From Methylomonas sp. (GTDB lineage: Bacteria; Pseudomonadota; Gammaproteobacteria; Methylococcales; Methylomonadaceae): a stretch of 64,000 bases of DNA. The notes under the pieces are model-generated. The model ran no database searches, was not told the DNA's origin, and saw only the letters and a list, made by a program, of their open reading frames with translations. A program made the position numbers and the translations under genes. Positions 1 through 10,246 of this stretch are shown here, piece after piece. The DNA is taken from positions 1 to 64,000 of the forward strand of contig PERU01000008.1 in assembly GCA_002928965.1 (NCBI GenBank), in the 5' to 3' direction. The first letter of the stretch is position 1. Each line of letters starts with the position of its first letter.

Positions 1-3000
1 GCGTTCCCCGTACCCACGGGGCTGAACCGCCATCCAGCGCCGGAAAATTAACCAGCGCCGCGCGTTCCCCGTACCCACGGGGCTGAACCGCGGAAAAAAT
101 AGGGATAACAATTTTTGGCGGAGCGTTCCCCGTACCCACGGGGCTGAACCGAATTGCAAGAATTAAAGCGATTAGCGGCCTTGGCGTTCCCCGTACCCAC
201 GGGGCTGAACCGTTAAATTGACTATTTGAATAAAATGGCGTTTGGCGTTCCCCGTACCCACGGGGCTGAACCGCTTTATTGGTCACTGACGGAGAAGGGC
301 TTGCTGCGTTCCCCGTACCCACGGGGCTGAACCGCAAGCGCCCGCGCGGGAAATCGACGACCTATAGCGTTCCCCGTACCCACGGGGCTGAACCAGCAAC
401 GTGCCCACTGTCACCATGCACGAGGTGGCGTTCCCCGTACCCACGGGGCTGAACCGCAAGCCTTGCTGCTGTCGTTTTTGGTAGCAGAGCGTTCCCCGTA
501 CCCACGGGGCTGAACCGCAATCGCAATCCATGTCAACCATCAGCGCCAAGCGTTCCCCGTACCCACGGGGCTGAACCGGCAACTGTTACCCGCAAGACGG
601 TTTAATCTGGGCGTTCCCCGTACCCACGGGGCTGAACCGTAAGCTTACAATGTGACTCATGAACGATCATGGCGTTCCCCGTACCCACGGGGCTGAACCG
701 TCGCCGGTTCCGATCCGCTTCTCAAGGTGCGCGCGTTCCCCGTACCCACGGGGCTGAACCGGCGAGTAAACGGGCGTAACCATGCCGGAAATAGCGTTCC
801 CCGTACCCACGGGGCTGAACCGTCAATTTGAACAACTTTGGCTTCATCCTGACGGCGTTCCCCGTACCCACGGGGCTGAACCGCAAACGCCACGGTCAGC
901 TTGCCATCTGCGCGGGCGTTCCCCGTACCCACGGGGCTGAACCGCCGGTGTTGGGTATTTCCACAGAGCTGGAAAGGCGTTCCCCGTACCCACGGGGCTG
1001 AACCGCATTGGCAATCTAATTACATGGCTTGATGCGAGCGTTCCCCGTACCCACGGGGCTGAACCGCCATCATCCAGATGAATCACCGCCAGCGGGCCGC
1101 GTTCCCCGTACCCACGGGGCTGAACCGTATCTGTACCTTGAACCGGGTGATGCCGTTCGGCGTTCCCCGTACCCACGGGGCTGAACCGGCGTGCCGCGTC
1201 CAATTTCGGCAGATAATTGGGCGTTCCCCGTACCCACGGGGCTGAACCGCACATAATCCCCAACGGAATAACCATGCGCAACGCGTTCCCCGTACCCACG
1301 GGGCTGAACCGGTTAAGCCATCCGGCCACGTTTGTTTAAACGAGCGTTCCCCGTACCCACGGGGCTGAACCGTCCTTGCTGGATTTAACGCCGCCGATAG
1401 TCAAGCGTTCCCCGTACCCACGGGGCTGAACCGATTCCTTTTCCTTGTCGCTCAATTCCAGCATGGCGTTCCCCGTACCCACGGGGCTGAACCAGTAACG
1501 CCTTCAATACGGTATTGACCAAAGGCGCGTTCCCCGTACCCACGGGGCTGAACCGGCAAAACCCTTTCGTTCAACGTGCATGATATAGCGTTCCCCGTAC
1601 CCACGGGGCTGAACCGTTTTGTAGTGCATTCATGTTGGTTTCCTATTGGCGTTCCCCGTACCCACGGGGCTGAACCGGCTATTTGAGTCTGAGCCTGTAC
1701 AGAGTCAACCGCGTTCCCCGTACCCACGGGGCTGAACCGCCGACCAAATCATTCCGCAATACGCCGTGCAAGCGTTCCCCGTACCCACGGGGCTGAACCG
1801 CGGAGTATATGCAATGACCGCCTTAACGCTGTAGCGTTCCCCGTACCCACGGGGCTGAACCGCAATAGACCCGCCGGTACCGGTGATTTTAGTGGCGTTC
1901 CCCGTACCCACGGGGCTGAACCGGAACCTGTCATTTCGATGGCGGGACGATACGGGCGTTCCCCGTACCCACGGGGCTGAACCGACTGAATCAGCCGCCA
2001 CGTAATCCACATCATCGCGTTCCCCGTACCCACGGGGCTGAACCGATTTCAGCGACCACCGTCCAGCCGGCAGACTCGCGTTCCCCGTACCCACGGGGCT
2101 GAACCGCGTGCATCAAACACCAGGTCAATTTTATTGACGCGTTCCCCGTACCCACGGGGCTGAACCGCCGTTGGCGATTTCCTCGGTGGTCATTTGCGTG
2201 CGTTCCCCGTACCCACGGGGCTGAACCGTTGCCCAGCTTGTTTTTGTAACGGTCCACGCTGCGTTCCCCGTACCCACGGGGCTGAACCGCGCGGGTGGCG
2301 GTTGTTTCCCGCAGAAAAACCGCGTTCCCCGTACCCACGGGGCTGAACCGGCGCCACCATCGGCTATGGCCACCTGATTACGGCGTTCCCCGTACCCACG
2401 GGGCTGAACCGTATCAATCATCAAGGGCTTAGGCGACACAGCTGCGTTCCCCGTACCCACGGGGCTGAACCGGCGCGCTGGCATTGTTTAAAGCCGTCTG
2501 CAGTGCGTTCCCCGTACCCACGGGGCTGAACCGCTGGGGCGAAAATACATAGGCCATGAGCTACGGCGTTCCCCGTACCCACGGGGCTGAACCGAACGCC
2601 ATTTTAAGTGAGCCATGGCTTCGCAAGCGTTCCCCGTACCCACGGGGCTGAACCGCGTCCGGGCCTTCCGCGCCGGCTTCCCATGCTGCGTTCCCCGTAC
2701 CCACGGGGCTGAACCGGCGGCCATCTTTGCTTCTGCCAACGTTTCAACGCGTTCCCCGTACCCACGGGGCTGAACCGTTTTTGTGCCCGCCAATAATATA
2801 ACCACCAGAGCGTTCCCCGTACCCACGGGGCTGAACCGATCGACGCATTAAGCGCGGCAGCCTTGATAGCGCGTTCCCCGTACCCACGGGGCTGAACCGC
2901 TGGATTTGTTCAGCACAGCAGGCACCGAGCCGCGTTCCCCGTACCCACGGGGCTGAACCGCACATTCAGTCTCGCTGCTTGTTTTGATCCGTGCGTTCCC

Positions 3001-6000
3001 CGTACCCACGGGGCTGAACCGGCGGTAAATAAGTAGAAAGAAATTTTGCGTCGGCGTTCCCCGTACCCACGGGGCTGAACCGGGTTAAACCCGCTTCGCA
3101 AACTGCGCACGGCCGCGTTCCCCGTACCCACGGGGCTGAACCGTGCCAGTGCTTGACCATTTTTTATCGTCAGAAGCGTTCCCCGTACCCACGGGGCTGA
3201 ACCGGCAGTTATAGAGCTGGCGGACAGTATCAAGGCGCGTTCCCCGTACCCACGGGGCTGAACCGCGCGGCCTGTTCGGCCACGCTATACCCGGCCAGCG
3301 TTCCCCGTACCCACGGGGCTGAACCGAAGGGCCAGATGATTGACCCGTAATATACAAAGCGTTCCCCGTACCCACGGGGCTGAACCGTTAGTAACAACCT
3401 TTCGATTCTCTAAAAGAAAGCGTTCCCCGTACCCACGGGGCTGAACCGGTAGTATTGATTTTTTCAAGATCCGCGAGCGAGCGTTCCCCGTACCCACGGG
3501 GCTGAACCGGCCGCCCACGATCTTGTTAGACCTCAACAAACGCGTTCCCCGTACCCACGGGGCTGAACCGTTTCTAATTTCCCCATTAAAAAAGCTGATT
3601 TCGCGTTCCCCGTACCCACGGGGCTGAACCGATTGCCACATCCAGGACATTTAACAATATGTCGCGTTCCCCGTACCCACGGGGCTGAACCGTGCCTAAT
3701 CTCAACCCTGCACCAAAAACAGCAGCGTTCCCCGTACCCACGGGGCTGAACCGGCGCGGCCGTTCATTTCGCCACGGCGAATAGGGCGTTCCCCGTACCC
3801 ACGGGGCTGAACCGAACAACCACGTACCGGAATAGACAAATAAAGGGCGTTCCCCGTACCCACGGGGCTGAACCGCGTGACGATTTTCCCGCACCGCGCG
3901 GGTATTAGCGTTCCCCGTACCCACGGGGCTGAACCAGGGCAGGTATGGACATTCTAGCCGCCTATGACGCGTTCCCCGTACCCACGGGGCTGAACCAGAC
4001 AATATCCGGTTCGCGTCCAGATTCATCAAGCGTTCCCCGTACCCACGGGGCTGAACCGCCTCATTCAATCAAACGGAGTTAAAAAAATGCGCGTTCCCCG
4101 TACCCACGGGGCTGAACCGGCAAGCCCGCAAGCCGCAGCCCCGCAGGGGAAGCGTTCCCCGTACCCACGGGGCTGAACCGCCAACACCACAGGCCACAAC
4201 GAAGCACGCTCCGCGTTCCCCGTACCCACGGGGCTGAACCGTTTGACCTGTTGGACAAGTGGGTACTATTTGGGCGTTCCCCGTACCCACGGGGCTGAAC
4301 CGATTCACAAATATTTTGTTGGTTCCTAATTTGAGCGTTCCCCGTACCCACGGGGCTGAACCGAGATTACAAAACCGGCTCCTAGATACTGAGCGGCGTT
4401 CCCCGTACCCACGGGGCTGAACCGCGCGGCAGATTGTGAGCAACCGGCACCGGCATGCGTTCCCCGTACCCACGGGGCTGTACCGTATTTCCTAGTCATT
4501 ATAGCAAGTGTATAACCGGCGTTCCCCGTACCCACGGGGCTGAACCGATGGTATCGACAAAAACGATATTGATGACGGTGCGTTCCCCGTACCCACGGGG
4601 CTGAACCGCTGATTCTGATTCTGATGGTGTGGGTGATATGGCGTTCCCCGTACCCACGGGGCTGAACCGTTCTTCCGATCTTCTGCAAACTCAAACCGTT
4701 GGCGTTCCCCGTACCCACGGGGCTGAACCGCCAGGGCTAGTTTTTCTGAATGCTGGACGCGCGCGTTCCCCGTACCCACGGGGCTGAACCGGCGGCTGAG
4801 GTTGAATCTTTAAAACGTAACGTGCGTTCCCCGTACCCACGGGGCTGAACCGCACTGGAAGAAAAGCGCACAATAGTTACAAACGCGTTCCCCGTACCCA
4901 CGGGGCTGAACCGGTACGCATCAGAATCACTTTTAGCCAGATAAGGCGTTCCCCGTACCCACGGGGCTGAACCGGTTATTAGTCGTATCTAGTAACGTTA
5001 CAAAAAGCGTTCCCCGTACCCACGGGGCTGAACCGCCGTTTCAGCGTATTTACTGGCTAGTGTCCGTGCGTTCCCCGTACCCACGGGGCTGAACCGGTAG
5101 GTTGCAAGCTGCTTACCACCCATCCATGGCGTTCCCCGTACCCACGGGGCTGAACCGACGGCCCACGCGCCACCCACCGGAGAGCGTCAGCGTTCCCCGT
5201 ACCCACGGGGCTGAACCGGCTGCAACCGGTACCGCGCATGCTGTTGGCGAGCGTTCCCCGTACCCACGGGGCTGAACCGGCTGGAGCATTGCGCCGCCAG
5301 TGCATAGCAAAGCGTTCCCCGTACCCACGGGGCTGAACCGGCGATGGCATCCAGTATGCCTTCGCACAAATAGCGTTCCCCGTACCCACGGGGCTGAACC
5401 GCCGAGCCTTTGCCCATGCCTCCAAGATTAAAGGCGTTCCCCGTACCCACGGGGCTGAACCGTTAGGCAGTCAACTGGATCTAGGCCTTGGGGTGCGTTC
5501 CCCGTACCCACGGGGCTGAACCGCCATGACCCAATTTGGCACCACCATGAACCAAGCGTTCCCCGTACCCACGGGGCTGAACCGGCCAGCGAGGCATTGT
5601 CACGGGTGCGGCTGGGGCGTTCCCCGTACCCACGGGGCTGAACCGGCAAATACTGGCACCCGCACGGCGACAAAGGCGCGTTCCCCGTACCCACGGGGCT
5701 GAACCGACGACCGCAAGGTTAGCGAATGGCTGCGGCATGCGTTCCCCGTACCCACGGGGCTGAACCGACCTGGATCAAATGGAGGCCGCATGACTGTGCG
5801 CGTTCCCCGTACCCACGGGGCTGAACCGTCACTTTCACGCTAAAACCTCCTCAAGTTTTGGCGTTCCCCGTACCCACGGGGCTGAACCGAAATTATTGAA
5901 GATCAGGATAAAGTGATAGAAGCGTTCCCCGTACCCACGGGGCTGAACCGGTTGCAAGTGGCATGGCTGCGCACAAACAATGGCGTTCCCCGTACCCACG

Positions 6001-9000
6001 GGGCTGAACCCAAGCCGGGCGGCTGCCACCACAAGCCTTTAAAGCGTTCCCCGTACCCACGGGGCTGAACCGCCGGCGCAACCAGAAACCCCGATTGTTC
6101 CGCCGCGTTCCCCGTACCCACGGGGCTGAACCGCGCCCCGCAAAACCAGAAACCAAAAATACTGCGCGTTCCCCGTACCCACGGGGTTGAACCGGCGGCT
6201 ATGTAGACCACCCTGCAGAGCATGGCGCGTTCCCCGTACCCACGGGGCTGAACCGGACTCGTCAGAAAAAACGACAGCCAGCGGGAATGCGTTCCCCGTA
6301 CCCACGGGGCTGAACCGCCTGAGAACGTTACGAAGCCAAGTCCAAGAGAGCGTTCCCCGTACCCACGGGGCTGAACCGTAGCAACGGCAGCATGTGCACC
6401 AGTTGAAACAGCGTTCCCCGTACCCACGGGGCTGAACCGTATCAAGTTGGAAAGGCCGCACCATGTACGATGCGTTCCCCGTACCCACGGGGCTGAACCG
6501 AAAGTTCCAACTGCACTTCCTTAATGGTGGTCGCGTTCCCCGTACCCACGGGGCTGAACCGTTACTAAAGGGAAATTTCGGTTCTATTAAAATGCGTTCC
6601 CCGTACCCACGGGGCTGAACCGTTTGCATAGGTGTTAATAGATATAGCTCCCAGGCGTTCCCCGTACCCACGGGGCTGAACCGTAGACAAAAATTTAGCG
6701 TCTGGTGAATCTTGAGCGTTCCCCGTACCCACGGGGCTGAACCGGTTGAAATTGTTGATTACCTGCGAATGATACAGCGTTCCCCGTACCCACGGGGCTG
6801 AACCGTTTTCTCGAGCATCATAAGCAGATAGCGCATAGCGTTCCCCGTACCCACGGGGCTGAACCGGTGTGGGTGATGAAAACGCCTTCGATCGGCAGGC
6901 GTTCCCCGTACCCACGGGGCTGAACCGCCAACCAATAAAGCCGATGGCGAAAGCGTCGCGCGTTCCCCGTACCCACGGGGCTGAACCGCCAACCAATAAA
7001 GCCGATGGCGAAAGCGTCGCGCGTTCCCCGTACCCACGGGGCTGAACCGAGATAACGCAGCTTCAGAAATCATAGGCGGGTGCGTTCCCCGTACCCACGG
7101 GGCTGAACCGCGTATTGAAGCAGAACTGGCAAAGACTGAGCCGCGTTCCCCGTACCCACGGGGCTGAACCGGCATTGAAAGAGCCGGGGGATGTGGGTTT
7201 GTCGCGTTCCCCGTACCCACGGGGCTGAACCGCCGGTGCTCTTTTCCGTGAATTTGTAGCCGTTGCGTTCCCCGTACCCACGGGGCTGAACCGGATTGTA
7301 ATCAGGTCGGCACGGTTCGCGCTCTGCGTTCCCCGTACCCACGGGGCTGAACCGCACCCTTACCAGTTGCCCTTGCTTCTGTTTCGGCGTTCCCCGTACC
7401 CACGGGGCTGAACCGTATTGTTGAAAATTTATAGTGATTTTGTATGGGCGTTCCCCGTACCCACGGGGCTGAACCGCCTTTGAGTGAGCAGCCGCAGAGC
7501 ATCCGAGAGCGTTCCCCGTACCCACGGGGCTGAACCGCGCGGCTCTTTCGTTTGGCGTATGCACTGGCAGCGTTCCCCGTACCCACGGGGCTGAACCGCA
7601 GTTCACGATGAATGGCTTGGTTAAAAACCTGGCGTTCCCCGTACCCACGGGGCTGAACCGGGTTTTGCGATATGCAAACGCACGACCGGCACGCGTTCCC
7701 CGTACCCACGGGGCTGAACCGTGCGCCCGCTTGTTTGTCGCCTTCGATGTAATGCGTTCCCCGTACCCACGGGGCTGAACCGCGTACAAGGCGGTTACTG
7801 CATACGCTGGGAATGCGTTCCCCGTACCCACGGGGCTGAACCGACGCCTTGATGACGCTGTTAAGCGGCGCACGTGCGTTCCCCGTACCCACGGGGCTGA
7901 ACCGAACATAGCCAGATCGTTAAATATCCCTGTGATGCGTTCCCCGTACCCACGGGGCTGAACCGCAATAAAACCTAAGCGCCGAGTTATCGAGGCGGCG
8001 TTCCCCGTACCCACGGGGCTGAACCGGCGTTTGACCTGTTTGTGGGTTTGGGGCAGGGGCGTTCCCCGTACCCACGGGGCTGAACCGCAGGGCAGGGGGT
8101 CAACCATGCTTAATCATAAGCGTTCCCCGTACCCACGGGGCTGAACCGTGAAACCGTAAAAACCATCGGGCCGGTCAAATGCGTTCCCCGTACCCACGGG
8201 GCTGAACCGCCGTTTCCGCTGCCTCTGCTGCTGCCACGTTTAGCGTTCCCCGTACCCACGGGGCTGAACCTAAGCAGGTAAAGCCTGCGGGGGAAAATAA
8301 TGCGCGTTCCCCGTACCCACGGGGCTGAACCGAACTGACATTTTGAAACCCCTTTTTGTTAGGTGCGTTCCCCGTACCCACGGGGCTGAACCGCAACCCA
8401 TCATTATCGTTATCCCATTGACAACGCGTTCCCCGTACCCACGGGGCTGAACCGTGCAGCAGGGGCAACATATCAAAAGTTAGGGAGCGTTCCCCGTACC
8501 CACGGGGCTGAACCGACAGATACAAATTCACGGAAAAGTGCGCCCGAGCGTTCCCCGTACCCACGGGGCTGAACCGTTGCCAAATCTGGCTTGATAGTAG
8601 ATAGAACAGCGTTCCCCGTACCCACGGGGCTGAACCGAATATTACCGCCATTCATAACGTAATGACTGGGCGTTCCCCGTACCCACGGGGCTGAACCGTT
8701 CCGTTTGTGCAAGACGATATAATTAGTTGAGCGTTCCCCGTACCCACGGGGCTGAACCGGAATAAAATGCCTTATCAATATAAAGGATATTGCGTTCCCC
8801 GTACCCACGGGGCTGAACCGCCATACAAACGCCACATCAGACAGCATTACATGCGTTCCCCGTACCCACGGGGCTGAACCGGGGCTTTCAGGAACAACAG
8901 CCAACTTTATAAAGCGTTCCCCGTACCCACGGGGCTGAACCGATTGCCGCCGAAACGGAAGCCATCACCCTCAAGCGTTCCCCGTACCCACGGGGCTGAA

Positions 9001-9430
9001 CCGGTTGACACGATACGCGGTGAAGTTAGGCCAGAGCGTTCCCCGTACCCACGGGGCTGAACCGACCCGTTGTGGTAACCGGGTCAGGCTCAGTAGGCGT
9101 TCCCCGTACCCACGGGGCTGAACCTCGGCCCGATAGGATTGAGGCAAGGTCAGCCGCGCGTTCCCCGTACCCACGGGGCTGAACCGAAATGAAATTGACG
9201 TTTGACATCGTGCAAACCGCGTTCCCCGTACCCACGGGGCTGAACCGGATGATAACAACGATTTGACAAAACAAAAGCCGCGTTCCCCGTACCCACGGGG
9301 CTGAACCGGCAGCGGCAACATGCCGACTGCCCCGGCAAACGCGTTCCCCGTACCCACGGGGCTGAACCGCGGCGAGGTTGATGTGGGATGGGTGTGAATA
9401 AGTGTTCCCCGTACCCACGGGGCTGAACCG
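1..9430 (+). CRISPR. Very large type I-E-like CRISPR array (155 repeats in window, left end open)
   Basis: A 29-bp repeat beginning GCGTTCCCCG and ending CTGAACCG recurs every 61 or 62 bp. The first starts at base 1 and the last of the block is at 9402-9430. The span of 9401 bp equals 154 intervals of 61 plus seven extra bases, giving 155 repeats and 154 spacers of 32-33 nt. Each repeat folds into CCCCGT-ACCC-ACGGGG. The form and orientation match the E. coli-type I-E repeat, so transcription is inferred rightward, with Cas6e expected to leave the handle CTGAACCG. The last repeat of the block starts GTG instead of GCG, which fits a leader-distal end. A few repeats vary: the final base near 419, 1491, 6010, 8270 and 9124, an internal A-to-T at 4457-4485, and a C-to-T at 6166-6194. 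Leader and cas genes are not in the window. Confidence 0.98.
6899..7020 (+). repeat. Tandemly duplicated repeat-spacer unit in the array
   Basis: Two consecutive 61-bp units (6899-6959 and 6960-7020) are identical, including the 32-nt spacer that begins CCAACCAATAAAG. Spacer acquisition normally yields unique neighbours, so this is best read as a replication or recombination duplication of one unit inside the array. Confidence 0.95.
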
Positions 9431-9431
9431 C

Positions 9432-9563
9432 CGGTTGGCTGTGCGATTTGGTCGTCTTAAGTCAGATGGCGTGGCAGTGCTCGATACAGCGACGGTATTT
9501 CACACCGCAAAAGCGCAGTTTGATGACTATTTGCGTCGAGGACGTTATAAAAAAATCAGGTAG
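9432..9563 (+). pseudogene. C-terminal fragment of an unrecognised protein
   Basis: Directly after the degenerate repeat an open frame of 43 codons runs to TAG at 9561-9563. It has no start codon of its own, so it looks like the tail of a longer gene. The peptide is basic at its end (about residues 33-43 are rich in R and K, ending GRYKKIR) and contains AKAQFDDYLRR. I do not recognise the family. A phage structural gene is possible, but that rests only on the likely phage origin of captured DNA. It could equally be chance, since 43 codons is short. Confidence 0.35.
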
Positions 9564-9647
9564 ACAGTCCCCGGATTCGAACTGGGAGAGGCGAAAGCAT
9601 CTGCTAACGGCGGCACACCATGCGCCCGCACACAAACTGTCTACCTG
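9557..9647 (+). ncRNA. Candidate four-way-junction structured RNA
   Basis: A perfect 12-bp inverted repeat (CAGGTAGACAGT at 9557-9568, ACTGTCTACCTG at 9636-9647) closes a 67-nt interior that can form three more stems on the plus strand. One is CCC/GGG around a TTCGAA-containing loop. The second is AGAGGC-GAAA-GCATCT, with a GNRA tetraloop. The third is a GC-rich stem GGC(g)GCA-CACCA-TGCGCC. Read on the minus strand, the first arm resembles a tRNA T-arm (CCCAG-TTCGAAT-CCGGG with one mismatch) followed by an acceptor-like helix, but no canonical D or anticodon arm is visible. The 3' arm ends ten bases before the Shine-Dalgarno of the next ORF, so it may be a leader RNA. Strand and function are undetermined. 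Confidence 0.5.
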
Positions 9648-9667
9648 TCATTAGTATAGGAGTAACT

Positions 9668-9766
9668 ATGATTGAAATCGAGTTTGATTTAACGGGCATG
9701 CATAATGAGTTTGATGACATGCTCAGGCGCGTTCCCCGTACCCACGGGGCTGAACCGCGGGTTTAG
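9668..9766 (+). CDS. Short ORF (32 aa) with strong SD that reads into the CRISPR repeat
   Basis: ATG at 9668 is preceded by TAGGAG at 9657-9662, an optimal ribosome site. The first 20 codons (MIEIEFDLTGMHNEFDDMLR) look like a real protein start. The frame then runs through the repeat at 9729-9757 and stops at TAG 9764-9766. The acidic start MIEIEFDL resembles that of phage HK97-gp10-like proteins, but only as a general impression. Either this is the 5' end of a gene cut off by the CRISPR repeat, or a genuine small peptide gene whose tail is encoded by the repeat. Confidence 0.4.
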   Translation: MIEIEFDLTGMHNEFDDMLRRVPRTHGAEPRV

Positions 9767-9818
9767 CCTTCGACTCCGCTCAGGCTCCGGTGTTCACCGT
9801 ACCTACGGGCCTGAACCG
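9729..9818 (+). CRISPR. Detached terminal unit: repeat, 32-nt spacer, decayed repeat
   Basis: A perfect repeat (9729-9757) is followed by a 32-nt spacer (9758-9789) and a decayed 29-bp repeat (9790-9818) with four substitutions relative to the consensus. This is the true leader-distal end of the array if the 298-bp segment is an insertion. The spacer contains AGCCT...AGGCT, which can pair into a hairpin around TTCGACTCCGCTC. Confidence 0.9.
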
Positions 9819-9935
9819 CACACTTTTGGCCTATACCGGATATACGGCTTCAGGCCTTCCGGTGCAATACATCTAGTCACAGGAAACCACTACTCGAGAA
9901 AAGCTTTGCGCCAAACGGCTAATCTCCCCCCAATC

Positions 9936-9963
9936 GCCATGCATCATGGCTTCTTTCTTTTTT
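9936..9963 (+). terminator. Probable intrinsic terminator downstream of the CRISPR array
   Basis: GCCATG-CAT-CATGGC (9936-9950) forms a 6-bp hairpin followed directly by a pyrimidine tract with long T runs (9951-9963). Its place after the last decayed repeat fits termination of the array transcript. The remainder of 9819-10246 shows no convincing gene. An ORF crossing this stretch reads through CRISPR repeats and is rejected. Confidence 0.6.
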
Positions 9964-10246
9964 CGACCCCAACCCTTTATCTGCCGCTCTGCTGCCAAAG
10001 CCTTATTCCAAATAGCGGTTCGATGCTTTTAATTCGCCTGCGCCCATTCAAAACCTGTCCGTTTCACACAAACATCATAATTCGTTAACACAACCTTCAC
10101 AGATTTGTAATTTAGAGCTGACACACTGCCCTTGCTGTATTGACTAATTCGTCATTTTACGAGGGCATCATGTCACCAATCGTTCTGCATTGTTTTCCAA
10201 GAATTTCAGATGGTGGCTTGATCCCGACCTGTTGCCTGGAGAACGC

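Larger units (their letters stand above)
9431..9728 (+). other. 298-bp non-spacer segment inside the array end
   Basis: Between the repeat at 9402-9430 and the next perfect repeat at 9729 lie 298 bp instead of 32. The length does not fit any whole number of lost repeat-spacer units. The segment holds an open frame ending in TAG at 9561-9563, a candidate structured RNA at 9557-9647, and a Shine-Dalgarno plus ATG at 9657-9670. The order (gene end, structured spacer, gene start) looks like a natural stretch of phage or genome DNA. It could be an oversized captured fragment, an insertion into a spacer, or host DNA between two arrays. Confidence 0.75.

Noticed and set aside
4670-4701. Spacer containing TCTTCCGATCT, identical to 11 bases of a sequencing adaptor
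   Set aside because: The spacer has the normal 32-nt length and intact flanking repeats. An 11-base match can occur by chance, so contamination is not supported.
283-9418. Dozens of minus-strand ORFs (up to 345 codons) across the first 9.4 kb
   Set aside because: They are CRISPR repeats read in three frames (recurring SAPWVRGT, FSPVGTGNA, VQPRGYGER). The 29+32 bp unit is free of stops on that strand, so no protein gene is implied.
9557-9647. A true tRNA gene on the minus strand
   Set aside because: A T-arm-like motif and a paired acceptor-like helix exist, but D and anticodon arms do not form and the end helix is 12 bp long. A general structured RNA is the safer call.
9705-10088. 127-codon plus-strand ORF at the array end
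   Set aside because: It starts within the segment, runs through both terminal repeats and the terminator hairpin, and has no ribosome site or protein-like composition.
10088-10246. Pho box upstream of the phosphoesterase
   Set aside because: Only a weak half-site (TGTAAT) is present and the two 7-bp direct repeats are not convincing, though the gene functions would suit Pho control.
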